Shown here piece by piece: positions 25,090 to 38,611 of a stretch of DNA of 64,000 nt; the first letter of the stretch is position 1; the number at the start of each line of letters is the position of its first letter. Source of the stretch: Rotaria socialis (taxonomy: Eukaryota > Rotifera > Eurotatoria > Philodinida > Philodinidae); NCBI GenBank assembly GCA_905331475.1, contig CAJNYU010001973.1:19843-83842 (forward strand), in the 5' to 3' direction. The notes under the pieces are model-generated. The model was not told the DNA's origin. It was given only the letters and a program-made list of their open reading frames with translations, and ran no database searches. The position numbers were made by a program, and so were the translations under genes.

Positions 25090-25478
25090 ATCATGTTTTT
25101 CTATTATTTATTTCTTGACACAGAATTATTTTAATAAACGTTGGCGGAACACGAAACGAACAGAAAACATACAAATAAAAATTGACGCTAAAAGTGATCA
25201 AATAATGAAATACGAGAAAAAACAAATATTATCACAGCGAAGAAGAGCTAGTTCGCCAAGAGACAAAACAAAGAAAAGCAATTGAAATACGGAGATGAAA
25301 GTATATTGAAATAAATTTCATTTATTTTTATAGGCATCACTTCTTCGTTGGTACAATATTTTGTTGGAATGTAGACGAAAAGGAAAACTGAAATAGAGAT
25401 TCATTGAATTTGAAAACGAATAAAAAAAATTGGTCAGCTTAGTTAATAATATTTTTAATTGTCACTTGTCGATTGATA
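25090..25478. other. Convergent 3' regions
   Basis: Between the stop of the uncharacterised gene and the stop of GLG1. It contains AT-rich runs suited to 3' ends (ATTGAAATAAATTTC near 25.31 kb). An 81-codon open frame overlaps the last exon of the upstream gene and is rejected as a shadow. Confidence 0.4.
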
Positions 25479-28400
25479 TCATTTGTATTTTCTGACACGG
25501 CTGTATCGTACATACGGACGGCAAGCACAACCAGCCATGAACATAACACATAATATTAAAAGAATAACAGAGAACAGATAGAAACTGTTATTAGATTTTC
25601 GAATTTCATTTGCCAATTCAACGACACCGTTCACATTGGGTACCTAAAATATTCAATGAAATTAGCAGTGCATCAGCAGGTGATAGAGCTATTAGAATTT
25701 ATTTCTCGTTTTTTTATACCCATAGAACGTGCATCCCTGTAAGAGATCAATTTGAAGTACTGTGCGTTTCTTACGTTAGAAATGAAAGAGAACTTTATAG
25801 AGAATTCTAGTTGAACAAGCTATAAAATTGTGAACAGCCCTCTTTGTTGTTTCGCACTGGGTCCTGATTCAGATGGGGTTCACAATTCAAAAATTTTGAA
25901 TTTGTCAAACTCTAGCAGTGAAAACACGTGGGCGCGCTCATCATTCAGAAATAATTCGGAGAAGTGTTCCTTATTCTCGAATTTCGAATAGGATATTTTA
26001 CTGGATTCGAGCCCGGATACAAAAATCTTGATCCGACTGGCTCTAGCGCAGACCCTCTTAGTTCTGTAGTGTGTCAAGAAAATTAAATGGCTATGAAAAA
26101 TATTTTTTCTTTCATTTCTCAACTGATAAACACTCATGCTATTCGTTAAGTTATAATTTTCAAAAACTTACAGATTTCCATAATTCGCGTCGTTTTTCTA
26201 ACACACTCTGGCATTGACTTGTTACTGATTTACCCATACTTAATAAGCATTGTAATTGTTTTCCACTTCCTGAAAAGCAAAATTCAATGAATAATTCATC
26301 GCATAGATTTTATTCATTTTACCTATCGGAATATCATTACAATATTTCAAGACGTCAGCTTGACATGCAAATGATAATGCGCGATCGACATGTATATCAG
26401 CTTGACCTTCTCGTATAATACGTTTAACTTGTTCTTTGCAATCGTCATCTTCAAGTTTACCCTGTTGATAAAGTATTTTCAAGCAATCTTCTTGATCCAT
26501 ACCAACACATTGACCGTTAATGTTAAGTGATTTTCGGCAACTTTGATAAAGTCTAATATCAAGTTTAATGTCAAGTTTCGATGTTTGTATAACATCGATT
26601 AATTCTGAAACACATGGCGATTCTAATGTAATTGTTGTATCGGCATATTTTGAACGTAAGCATTGTATGATTCGACCACCCATTTCACGATCCTTTACGT
26701 CACCATTTTCATCGGTATTCGGACTCGGATTCGGATCATCCTTTTTATCGGTATCTTTATCTAGAACAATAGTTCAAATTAAAATAAAAACAAAATGACT
26801 ATGAATTTACCATCGTTGTCTCCATCATCCTCATCGGAATCTTTGTCGTCACTATCTTGATCAATGATTTCTGATTGGCAAAATTTACCAATATCACGTT
26901 GGCAATTTTCGATTAAACCTTTATTGAAACGAGCATCTAAATGGAAGGAAAAATATTTTTTTCTAAAAACACTAATTCAAAGATGAATTATAAAATTCTT
27001 GAAACACTTCGCTATGAAAGACCGCAGTCATTCAAAGTAAAATCCCAATAATATTTGTTAGATTAAATTTTCACTTATTCATAACTTTCATTCTAATCGA
27101 AATTATAGGTTTCTATTATATCATATGCGTTCTCATGTTGCAATATTGTTGATCGCTAAAATTTTCAAATATTTATCTCAAATCTCTTAATACTTAACAA
27201 AGAATAAGAACTCATTGGCTTATTACTCGAACTACAAATTCTATACTTTTTTTTTTCGAAAGAAAAATTGGCAGAAATAACTTGAAGTATCTGTTGGATC
27301 GATCATTTTCAGATTCGCACTCTACCGAATCTCTAGCTACATCATTATAAGACTTTTAGGGAATTCGAGATGTGTGCATTTTCAGATCAAAAAGTAATTA
27401 CGTGTCATCGGATATCTCTCGTGAACTTTTGCTCTTACCGCTATTAAGAACCATTAAACGATGATATAAAATTCGTCGACAGACATTAGGCATGGCATCT
27501 TGATTAATATTATGTCGTAAACATGATAAAATATTTTGTTTCTTTTCATTTGAACAATATTTCTATTGAAGAATTTTTATTATAAATTACTCTTAATTCT
27601 ATTAAAAATCATCTTACTTGAATCACTGTTGCACATTTTGACATAAGACTATAATCATTCTCAGGTAAAATAACATCAAGTTTTTCACGTTTTCGTAATC
27701 GAGCAAAACATGGTGCTGATACTTTATTATGATTTTCTTTTAGACAATCGAGAATCTAATAATAAAATTTTCATAGGTCGATAAGAATTTTATTTTGCAA
27801 GGAAAACTTACCTGAGCATTTCCTGGTGTACGATCAGCGCAGAATCGGTTAATATCATATCGACATGCTTTCGCTAATGATGGATCGAAATCAATACTTT
27901 CACTCTAAATAGAATTTCAAGTCTTTTGAATAATTAAAAATATAAAACAAACTCGTTGAAGAAGTTCAAATCTAAGTTCATCACGGCAGGATTCTCTAAT
28001 AGCATTTGTTTTTTTCAATACGTCTCGTAACATTAAATCAGCAAGACATTGAATAACACCAGCTCTAAAATACGAAAACAACGGATGACAAATCAAAAGA
28101 AAAATCGAATGATTTACTTTGTTTTCTTTCCTGTACAATGTTCATTCACTTCAGCGTTGCATTTGGTTCGGAATTGTTGACTTAAAAATGCTTCATCTTT
28201 CATACTTGTCTATTAATGAAACAAATCAAGTATTGATTTTTATTCTGTTTTTATTCTACATACAATTTGATGATGATCAATACCCGCTTTACAGCGAAAA
28301 TCCATTTTTTGTTCATGTTTATGTTTAATTAAACAACGTATTAAATCGTTTTCATGTCCATTTTCAATATTCTAGAGAGAAAAAAAAGAATTTTATTCAT

Positions 28401-31400
28401 CGTAAAGAAAAACACACAAGTTTTCCCGTTGGATTTACCGCACAGAAGGTTTGCATCATTGGTTCACATGCTTTCATTAAAAGAAAGTCAAGAGTAGGAT
28501 CAGACATTGTCATTTGTGTATAATTTCGAACAGCGGCTTTACATTGCTCTTCAAGTTTATTATATTTCTTTTGTAAACATTTGAATTCCTACAACAAACA
28601 ATGAATGAAATCATGATGCAGAGAAAAATTGTTTGGAATCGCAACTATTTTCCTATTGTAAAGTCTTGTGACAAGATTCAAGAACTAATGTAGAATCAAC
28701 ATGAAACTATCATTCGGAGTATATTTTGAAGAATCATGATCTCATATATTGTGCAAGAGTTAATTTCTGAATACAAATAAGAACGTTACAACTATTTTAA
28801 TGCTCATCATTTTGCACGAACAACAATAATCACACCAGACTCTCTGGACATGTATCCTCATTTTTCTGCAACATGTAGGATTTATCTCTTACTTCGCCTT
28901 TCACTTCTGGATTTTTGCAAGTTGCCAAATCTGTCAAGCAATTGTCTTCGATTTCAGGCATTAAACCGATAGCTTGTGTTCGAATATGCATAATTCGTTT
29001 TAATTCACCTTGACATTCTCGGTCAAGCTAAATGAAAAGAAAGACGAGGTAAAATAATAGAAAAGTTATTTTCCCCAAATACATTTTTTCGGTGTTGATA
29101 TAGACATCCTAAATACATTCCAACTTGAACATCATTTAATTCTTTATTCATCGACCAGTCTTCTGGAAGTTGGCAAAATGTTTTAAGATTTGTTTGGCAT
29201 GTTCGCATTAATCTTGGTGTTAATCTAAGTCAAATAATAATAATAATAATAAAAATCAGCATCTATTGTTTTTTTCTCATTACCTCCAATCTCGTGCCAT
29301 GAAATAAGCAACTTCCATAAGACGATCTTCGCATTCTTCTGTCATGCGTGCATTTTTCAAATTGTCCAATAGGCATAAAACAACATTGGAATTTCCAGCT
29401 TTCATTCTTGGACACAATGTATCAATGACAGGCCGACACGCTGTTTCGAGTAATGGATCAGCACGTATATCATTGCCCGGATCAACTGCACGTACCAATG
29501 CATTAATAACCGTTAAACATCGACTACTAAAACTTCTTTCTTTTCGTGCAGCACCCAATAAACAATGAATCATTTTGCCACCGCGTTGGCCAATTGAACC
29601 GCTAGCGCCTTGCTGAAACAATGATGGACAATGTTGAATCATTTCAGTTTTACATTCCGATACGATTTCAGGTGAAAGAGCATAGTCAGACATTAACATG
29701 CGACGATGAACAAGCATTTCGCGCCGACATTCATCTTGAATATGGTGACCTAAAATATATAATTTGTATGAGAAAGTTAGAAAAATAGTTATTCAAGAAA
29801 TGCATCGTTAATCTTTTACCTTTTTTCAATGTATCTTCAAGACATAAAAGTAATTTGACCAATGATGATCGTTGATCACCTTCTACAGCATCAACGTTAC
29901 ATTTGTGTTGAATCATTTCACCCTTACATGCTGAACAATAAAAGAAAAACATTGCCTTGTTGTTGTCTCTTCTATGCAGAATGTTTGAATTTTACCTCGA
30001 ATTAATGGAGCATCAAACTTCACGTCTGCAACTACTAATGATTGTCGTCGATGAACTTCTTTGCGACACTGCAATAAATAATCGAAAAATTTCAGTTTAT
30101 TCAGTTAAATATTAAGTCTAGTACTATTTTTAGAATGATATCTCTCGCCTTAAACTTTTTGATCTGAGTTTAATTAAAATCGATATGACTACGACGTACG
30201 TATGTCAGAAAAAAAATCTATTGTGAGAAAATATTGAATCTTCTATGAAATTTTAGGGACGATATTAGACTACATATCTACACTCGCAACAAGAAAATTC
30301 CATTCCGATCATATAAACAGTTTGCAGTACGATGAGTAAAATTTTTCGTTAGGGAAACGAATTTTCTAACTCAAAATAAATTTATTTTGGAATAATGATC
30401 TGTCCTAGAGTTAATTTTGTGTACTCAAAAAGTGAGCACACTCTAGATTCGGTCAGTGTGTCCGGCCGTTAACACGATAACTCTTGAAAGTCTCATCCAA
30501 TCGTCTTGAAATTTTGTACGCAGAATGATCTCATCAATATCTCAGTCGAGTTCGAAGATGAGAAAGATCCGTCAAGAAATGACTGAGTTAACGAAAAAAT
30601 TGTCATTATTGACCAGACCATCCGTGAGGGGGTACAGGGATTTTTTCAAAAAGATTTTTTTTCTCAGATTTATTCAAAACATATATAAATCGACTCAGTT
30701 TTTACAGTACACATAACAATCGGATGCGAATCCGATGTTTCCTGATTTATTTAGATTTTACTTTCAATTGGATACTCCGAGCGAAACACAACCGAAGTAT
30801 GTTGGAAAATAAAAGCATACATTCTGCAGAAACATTTCGACTAACTTTTCGTGATTCTAGTGATTAGTTACAAATAGAACTAAGGGTGGTACGTTTACGT
30901 TAATATTAACGTTAACGGCTTTTAGTTAACTAACGCCGTTAATTAACTCGCATTAAATTAAATGATCCACCCCTAAATAGAACCATTCTGTTCTAGTCCA
31001 ATAAAAATCTCTCTTCAGACATTATCGCTAATTGTCAGAAAAAATAATCACAATGAACAATCTCATGTAATTATGTTTTTATTCCCTTCAAATACTTTGC
31101 ATGTCTATCTATTTTTCTCGCTGCCATTTTCTGCGCCTAATTAATTAGACGGTCTATGTATTATTACACTATTTGCAAACAGAATATTCTTAATTACTTA
31201 CAGCTGGTGTCATCATACTGTCAAATTTTTTTTCATATAAACATCGATAAACTCGACCATTACCACTTGAAACTTGAGAACATAAACGTTCACGATCGTC
31301 GCGACATGCATAATACAGTGCACGATCAAGATGATAATCATCCGATTGCATTTCAGCTAAATGAAAGATTTCTTTACGACATGTTATCGTTAGTTGGCCG

Positions 31401-32337
31401 TATTTTTCTGATAAACATGAAATAACAGCACCTTGTTCATGTGGAATCTAGACAAAGGAAAATCTTCTTTTTGTTTTTTCTTATATATTTAGTACATACT
31501 GATTCATTTTCATCGTCTAATCGACCACATTCAAGCTTTGCAATATCTGCTGAGCATGCATCAGAAAAATATTCTGTCAAACGCCAATCACTAAAAACAA
31601 TGGCTTGCATTTGATTAATAAAATAACGGCACGATGGCTCAGTTATATTAGCCAAATAATCATATAAACATGAAACAAGACGACCCGAACCACGTTTAGT
31701 AACATATGCTTCGCATTCGTCGAATAATTTAATGTCTTTTGAACACTGTCTTACAGCTGCATCGTCAAAACGTGGATCATGTGTCATATTATATTTAAAT
31801 TGGTAGATACGCTAAAGAGCAATATTAATCTAAGAATTAATTGGAAAAAAAGAATTTTTTTTCTACTTACATGTTGGCAATCTTTATTAATTAAATTCAC
31901 TGCCTATAATCATATAAGAAATAGATCAATATCGTTGAAAAAAACGCAAAACTTACGTTATCAAGATCATCAACACATTGTAATACTTTTAAATTTGAGA
32001 GCAACTGTTTACTACCTTTACCGCAATATTTTTGCACATCTGATTCGCATTCTTTACTGGCAGCCAGTGGTGTTGGTAATGATGACGATGGTCGACGATT
32101 TGAATCAATATATCGTCGTGGTGCTAATGGATCAGAAGCGGGTGGAACATTAGCATTAATACTTGAAGCAGGTTTAAGATTGTTGTTACTTGGCGGCTGC
32201 ACTCGATTGACTGGTTGAACTTGATCTTCATCATCATTTTCGTCATTATCATTTCGATCATTAGGAACATATTTTTGAGCCAAATTAGCAGTAAATAAGA
32301 CAAATAAAAGCAGAACTAATAGTTGCCGACGTAGCAT
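25479..32337 (-). CDS. GLG1: Golgi apparatus protein 1 (GLG1; Cys-rich FGF receptor, MG-160, ESL-1)
   Basis: A type I Golgi membrane glycoprotein. It starts with a signal peptide (MLRRQLLVLLLFVLFTANLA), then an acidic, Pro/Asn-rich segment, then a long series of Cys-rich GLG1 repeats with pairs such as ACRPVIDTLC, CKTEMIQHC and CRREMLVHRR, and ends in one membrane helix (FYLFSVILLILCVMFMAGC) and a short tail, RPYVRYSRVRKYK, to TGA at 25479-25481. First exons: 32337-31957, 31903-31871, 31811-31500, 31447-31202 (all phase 0), 30068-29996. Further exons lie near 29.93-29.82, 29.75-29.28, 29.23-29.09, 29.03-28.89, 28.59-28.44, then about 28.37-27.43, 26.94-26.81, 26.76-26.32, 26.27-26.17 and 25.65-25.48 kb. 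Most introns are 45-70 nt; four are 0.3-1.1 kb. Vertebrate homologues bind FGFs and E-selectin and retain secretory cargo. Confidence 0.92.
30411..30712 (+). mobile_element. Dispersed repeat family, copy 1
   Basis: This segment recurs in inverse orientation at about 57940-58253, with clear similarity over almost 300 bp. Shared landmarks are TTTTGTGTACTCAAAAAGTG, GGTCAGTGTG, TTCGAAGATGAGAA, GGGGTACAGGGATTTTTT and ATATATAAATCGACTCA. It includes the core GTACAGGGA next to a poly-A/T tract that also occurs in the palindrome at 63.3-63.5 kb. No coding capacity was recognised and the termini are undefined. Confidence 0.8.
30881..30975. mobile_element. 95-bp hAT-like MITE with 8-bp target duplication
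   Basis: The ends are TAAGGGTGG (left) and the reverse complement of TAGGGGTGG (right). The octamer AATAGAAC lies immediately outside both ends (30873-30880 and 30976-30983). An 8-bp duplication and short GGGTGG-type ends fit the hAT superfamily. The interior is made of TTAACG/CGTTAA motifs that can fold on themselves. No coding capacity. Confidence 0.78.
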
Positions 32338-35300
32338 TTTGTTGCTTATCTGAAATAATTGTAGAAAATGTGATTTTTGAAAATATTCATTAGTTGCATT
32401 AAAACGAAGAAACGAACAAACAGAACAAAATGATGTTTGTTACGTAATTTTTAAGCTTGCAAGGAACATGTTGATAAAACAATAATTAACATATTTAGAA
32501 AAGATAAAGAAGCGAAGAGACTAACTGGCATATAATTGTGTGTAATGAAATGAATAGAGTACTGTTGATTTTTTTGCATCTTGACAAAATACTTTTGTGT
32601 TACTTTTTTTTTATTTATTCAACGGTTAGCTCATCATTCATGCAGAACACCCATTTACATGTATACGAAAGAAAAAATGAGCATAGTTATACAATAAAAA
32701 GAAAGAAAAAAGGTAACGCAAGGAGAATAGTCTCATATTGCTTGAAACATATCAGCCACGTATGATACTGACGTATAAAATTCTGCACATGTTCGGGTAA
32801 GAACAGAATAAAAGCTACCAGAGAAAAAAAATTTTGCATTTCTTCGGATGTTTATTTTATGTTGCATAAAGGAAAAAAAGAAATTCGACGAATCAAAAAT
32901 GTATACTTGGCAAATGATTATTGTCTAGAGAAATGAAAGACATATTTTGATTTTTAATGACTCAACTGCTGTCACATATGTATAGTTGAAGGCTAAAAAA
33001 TAAAATGATATCGATGAATGAAATGACAATTACTATAGATTTAAAAAACAATCTAACACCAATTCAAATATGATGATTTGCTGTATGCGAATTGGATTTG
33101 ATAATATCAGACGAGAAAGAATTTATTGAAAATTTTTTGAAGAAATTCTACACCCTAAAAAACGAACCTTCAATACCATGGAGGTCATGTCTCTTAGAAA
33201 AAAAACTAATTCTCTATTCCAATATTTACCGACACCAACCCTGTTGTCAAGCTAACGTCATCAATGCCACCAACAGACTACTAACACTAAATACATTTAT
33301 GAGCATATACGGATCACTGATTCATATGTAATCGACAAAACAATGCGTCATAAAATAGAATACTGGAAATTTTATTTTTGGAGAAATACGTAAAATTATT
33401 ATGATATACTGTTTATTGTATACTGTTGTTTATCCTGCAATCTAAACTATAATCGGCGTCTCGACAGAGGTCGCTCGTGTATGATGACAATCATAAGTAT
33501 CAAATAAAGTAGTGGTTTAAACAAATCTGTAACTCACAAAACATATTATCGTCGACTATCAGTTGTATAATATTTTCACAAAAAAAAACACTATGACTTA
33601 ATGAATAGTTTTCGATAAACATTTTGTTCATGAAATTCGTATTAGAAAATATATTATTTGATCTTGAACTACTTTCTCAATCCATATAACAAGCTCATAT
33701 GTTCATGATGATGTTGAAACTATTGAGTGTTGTTATTGATACCAGTATCTGTTCTAGAAATAAAATGTGCGACGTAACTGCATGATGATATTCTCTAGAA
33801 TAGGAATCCAATCAGACAACATTTCAGCTATTGATCTGTATGAAAGATAGACAAGCGCATATATTTAAAGTCGATGGACATTGTCTGTTAAGAATATTCG
33901 TTTCTGACTGGGAAATCGTTAAAATTTTGAATATATTCATGTATCTATTAGCTTGATCCCTTCTTAATCTGACCCTGACCATACTGTTGATGCACTCTCA
34001 GGCTCTTGCACATTTTTTTCCTAAATGAAACATAGCTAATGTTCGATATGTTGCAACAGCAATGACTCGAATATTGACTATAATGGACTGAGACTAACCG
34101 AGAAAGCTACTAGACGATACAAAAAGAAAGGTAAAGAAAATATCATACTGTAACAGATGTACATTCTCTATTATTGTGATGATTCACGTCAGTTAGCATA
34201 TTCACAAAACAGATATTAGCGAATTATGATGTGTCTCATGAACGCAATATGAATTATCATAAGTTGACTCCTATTAGCGTTGCTAAAGATGGTTGCGCTG
34301 TCTATGAAGAGTGGTTTTTGATATATGTAAGCTATTTTTCAACCAATACATTCCATTATAGAGCCGGATATTTCGGCCCAAGTAGCCATCCAGCAAAATT
34401 TCTTTCAAATTATACGAAAAGATCTGTTCTCATTACACGAAGTCTTATTATACCACATTACTGTCAACAAACAGTAACAACAATGTTGTTTCTGTTGAAA
34501 AATTAAAAACTATTCTAATTTCACTATTATTTTGAAATAATATTTCGTCAAGAGCGTACCGGTATAATATTTTGATTTGATCGCATCACGCTAGAATATC
34601 TTTTAAAAACTTCTCGCATAAAAAAGAAACAATTAATTCATAAAAAAAGCATCATAACAGTCATTCGGAAACTGTATTCATTAGATTTTTTAATCATTTT
34701 GTAAATTTGTTACATCACCTAGAGAATATATTGAAATATTAATAAAAGCCTGTGTAATCAGAAAATATCTTTCTAAATAAAATTCACGCTTCACATATGA
34801 GCAAAAACTAGTCCAGATATAGTTCATGTAATCTACCACGCTAGATAATCATATCAAAAATTTATTTAACGAGAATCTTCTCTTCAAGGCCAACATAGAC
34901 TTTCGAAAAATACACTTTCTATCGAGCAAGCAAAGTAAATTTTATTGATGAATACTGATTTTATATTAAATAAATATATACAGTGCGCCTAGTGCATAAT
35001 TGATTTTATAAAAGCTTGTTAGCGCAGCCCCTTTGGGGCTAAAATGTGGAGCTCACAAATGTCCATTAGGCTTACTAAAATAATTCAAAACAGTTCATCT
35101 GAAAATTCTACCTTGATTTTCAAAACCTAAAACTAGGTCATTGTCTATTTACTTATGTCTGTAGTAGAGTATTAATTGTAAGCTCGTATATTTAACAATG
35201 GCAGAGACTAGTTTCTATGGTCTGTAATGGGCAAGCATTGCTTTCTTTTTGTGTAGTCTGTAATTAAAAAAGGAAGAAATAGCAGTCAAATTAGTGAAGC

Positions 35301-37444
35301 TCCTAATTAGCACAATTTTAAACTCATTAATGTCTGTAATGGGAAGGGGGAGCCAGAAAAATCTCACTTTTAAACTTACGCTCACCATTGTCTTCGAAAA
35401 TATATGCGAGTTCCACAAAAATGTTACCAGGCGATCAGTATTAAAGCATTTCAAAATTTTTGTTTCTAAAAGATTCTCAATTGATTTTTCAGGGTCAATG
35501 GGCATTGTACAATAATAATAATAATAATAATAATACTTTTTAGATTATTGTCGCCTTTTTTCATTTTTAAATGAAAAGATGAACGATAATTAAACTTGAG
35601 TTTCATTAAGAATTTGGCAAGTATATTGATTTTTTTAGTCTCGAGTAGATGATCAGGAGTGTCTCGAAACTTTCAACTTAGAGGGGAGGGGAGGGGCGAA
35701 AGACGTTTTGCTTGAAAAACTAATCTTTTTTAATAATTGAGGGGACACCCAGGTCAGGATACCCCTGAGTATCATGGCCTTCAGCGAGATATAAAATAGT
35801 CGTTCAAACAGGAATGGTCGAAGAGAAGATAGTGAAGAAAATTATATCTAAACTAAAAAATAAAATATAGTGATGTCCTATGAACCAAAGAAAAAAAACT
35901 TTTAATGTGTTTATCAGCAAAAAAACGAAAGGCAATGTGCTATCTGAAAGTTTGCAGGCAGAAGAGAGCTACCCAGAACGAAATTAAGAAGGTCATGAGT
36001 AGTTCCATGAAAAGAAATGAAATGCATGATGATTTAGAATCATCTCAGAAAAAAAATAAAATCAAGAGACGAACAAAAAATAGCATCACACTATGACTAT
36101 GTTGTGTCCAGCTTCTGGACGGACAGAAAGATAAATGTGTTTCACCCGAGAATTAACATTGAATATACGATAAAAATTTTATTGAGTGAAGAAGTATACA
36201 ACATATATGATTAACCTATAAGATTAAACTTTAAATGCATAAGTAAATCCGAAACTATGTAAATTGATCAACAACTTTTTCCATTCTTTCACGACAGTTA
36301 ATAATGAGTCAAAAGTGAATTCACGATCAAATACATAAGTGATCAACAATGATAAAAGGAAAAGTAGTGCACACTCAGAATTTCTTGCCATTGGTTAGGA
36401 GCCAGATAAAGTCCAATTCTACAGTTTTCTAATGTATTCAGCTCGTGCTACGGAGATTTACTTTTGCATCGTATATATTGTCTTTCAGGCTCATTTATTT
36501 CTTAAGAATTTGTTAGGAGTTTTTTAACGCGATGACGTTTCATTAGACTTTCATCGGCACGCACAATCTCATCGTAACACAAGTAGAACAACATGTCATT
36601 TTGAATCTATTCTATTGAGTGAGAGTTTATTCTGCAAATAAACAGCATGAAATAAAAAATATCATAAATTCAAACGTTTAGTTTCATTCGAGTATTCTCC
36701 GATGCAAATCTCTGGAATTCAAATTTCTCTAAGACAAAAGCTTACTAGTGTAATTTACGCATACAAAACCACACTCTCAATTGATCTAGAATAAAATGAT
36801 CATTGTGGGATTGGATGTACATTTTCAATTTTCTTCAAATAGTGCGATTTCAAAAACACAACACCAAATAATGATCGACCAAAAATGTGGTTTATGCCAT
36901 TAGGAGCATCGATCCTGAACTAAACAACAACATTTTAGTTGACCGTTAGTCTAGTGGCATGAATTGTGCCAGTGTTTTCCGAAAAATAATACCACCAGCA
37001 AAGAGGTAATGACGAAGTAGCAACTAAACAGAAAACAATTAATTAGCTCGTGTAAGAATTATTACTGATCATATAGTCAGGTTATCAACAAGCTGCTATT
37101 TTGCAAATCTATTATCGAGACTATAACCACGAGAACAATGATAGTATGGCCTTTTCGTTACATCTACACACGCTCTTCTTTCTCTATATATCATGTTGCT
37201 TATCCATTACAGTAAGAAACAAACCAAGTATATCTATGTCTTGTACATTTTTCAGTGTTCTAATCAAAATATTGAGTATCTTATGAAAATTAATTCATGA
37301 ATCAGACACTATAACTATACTCTATATGTTTTACTGCTTCTACAAATTTATTTTAAAAAGCGTGAAAATTTTAGTTCAAATAGCAATACTATTAATATTC
37401 TCGCCTTAATAAGTTCTCTATCTATTTTTTGAATGCAATGTTGA
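32338..37444. other. Five-kilobase stretch without a recognised gene
   Basis: It contains the presumed GLG1 promoter at its left end and simple repeats (AAT run at 35508-35535, GGGGAGGGGAGGGG near 35.68 kb). A short perfect hairpin, AGCCCCTTTGGGGCT, lies near 35.03 kb. Open frames of up to 96 codons (for example 34231-34506 plus, 35215-35505 minus) lack motifs or splice partners and were not accepted. Confidence 0.5.
35508..35535. repeat. AAT trinucleotide microsatellite
   Basis: About nine tandem copies of a three-base unit following GTAC at 35.51 kb. Confidence 0.9.
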
Positions 37445-38080
37445 TCAGATCCAGTCCTTGATGTCGTCTTTGGGGTAATTTTTTAGAGAGGTCAGATTCC
37501 GAACGATGCTAATACTGAATGTGATAATTACCGTTTCAGGAATGAATAACACCCTTAGAACTCGTGCGATTCGATTGTAATAGCCACATTGCCTGGAAGT
37601 AAAAGCCGAACATGAGGTTATGACTCCATTGGCCACGGCATCCGCGCAATAAAGCAAATCTCCAAAGATAACACTCAATAGAATGCATGATACAACAATG
37701 AAACGATACGTATTGCGAAATGAACTCATCTGGCGACGTGTAGCCATAGGACTACTGATAAGAAGCCGATCAACCGTCGCCAAATTGGCCATCCAAACTG
37801 ATAAACTTGAAAAATTATAATAGATGAAGTGGCGAATTTTGCACAGAACCCCAATAATCGCTGAATAGTCTAGATTGTTAGTGGTAAGCATTCGTGGCCA
37901 TGCAATAGCCAAAGTCAAAATCAAATCAATACAGGCACTTGAGATAAAATAGACAGTGCAAAGACTTGCACGAAGTTTTCGTTGGGAAAACACCATAATA
38001 TTTAATATATTACCAACTATCCCAAGGATAACTAGAACAAGGATACCATAGTGAGAAATCAATATTGTAATATTAGTCAA
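37445..38080 (-). pseudogene. Truncated rhodopsin-like GPCR (TM1 to TM5 only)
   Basis: The frame encodes TM1 with the GN pair (GILVLVILGIVGNILNIMVF), TM2 with its Asp (SSACIDLILTLAIAW), TM3 with the Cys and a D-R pair (VLCKIR ... ANLATVDRLL), TM4 (RFIVVSCILLSVIFGDLLY) and TM5 (FIPETVIITFSISIVRNL). It stops soon after, at 211 codons. TM6 and TM7 are absent and not found in the next several hundred bases. The 5' end has no in-frame ATG before TM1: the first codon here is TTG, and an upstream stop (TAA) lies about 12 codons before it. Intact family members have seven helices and roughly 300-400 residues. A decayed duplicate of a peptide-type GPCR is the best explanation. Confidence 0.75.
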
Positions 38081-38163
38081 TTGATGTAGATGCTTTCCTT
38101 GCCGACAATTCCATTATAATTAACGGGTAATCTTACTTATTCTTCACACTTTTATAGACACAT

Positions 38164-38380
38164 CACTATCGTGGGTTCTCAAAATAAACACGTTTGAGAT
38201 AAACAGTCTACTATCTCTGTGAAGATTCATGGATTGTAAATCCTCTTAAAATAAACACTTCTTAAATGAACATCCAGCTGTTTATACCAGTCTTTATAAT
38301 GATATTAAGCATCTTAAAAGAGAGGTTTCTTAAATAAACATGCTGCTATTTAAACCAATCTTCGTAATTATTTTATTTAG
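38164..38380. repeat. Degenerate tandem repeat, about three units of roughly 75-90 bp
   Basis: The segment TTCTTAAATGAACATCCAGC (near 38.26 kb) is echoed by TTCTTAAATAAACATGCTGC (near 38.33 kb), followed by GTTTATACCAGTCTT against ATTTAAACCAATCTT. A weaker third copy starts near 38.17 kb (TCTCAAAATAAACACG). No function is apparent. Confidence 0.55.
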
Positions 38381-38611
38381 ATAGTTGATCCGTTTCTAAC
38401 AGAACTTTGGACTTTCGTTTTCTTTTAGTTATGTAGCTGATCGTCTAGAAGTTTTAGATTTCGTTGCAGAGAAAATAACTATTTGAATAACAATATATAC
38501 TTCTCTACACAGTATCTGATTCGAAAAAATATGATAAATGAATTTCTGTTTTTATAAAAACGTTAAATTCATATTTCACATATGCTAATTTTCTTTCTTT
38601 ATTTTATTCCC

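Larger units (their letters stand above)
30069..31201. other. Large GLG1 intron carrying two mobile-element copies
   Basis: A 1133-nt intron (donor GCT|GTAAGT at 31202/31201, acceptor TTGCAG| at 30069) in a gene whose other introns are mostly about 50-60 nt. The excess length is largely explained by the repeat at 30411-30712 and the 95-bp element at 30881-30975. Confidence 0.8.

Noticed and set aside
34231-34506. 91-codon plus-strand frame
   Set aside because: Composition and lack of any motif or splice context suggest chance in AT-rich DNA.
35031-35045. Short GC hairpin AGCCCCTTTGGGGCT resembling a bacterial terminator
   Set aside because: No U-tract and no upstream bacterial gene; the context is animal non-coding DNA.
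35680-35700. G-rich run as a possible quadruplex
   Set aside because: Only three G4 tracts in close series; a fourth is lacking nearby.
36939-37010. GTTAGTCTAGTGGCATGA, which recalls a tRNA D-arm/box A
   Set aside because: No acceptor-stem pairing and no T-arm with GTTCRA could be found at the right spacing.
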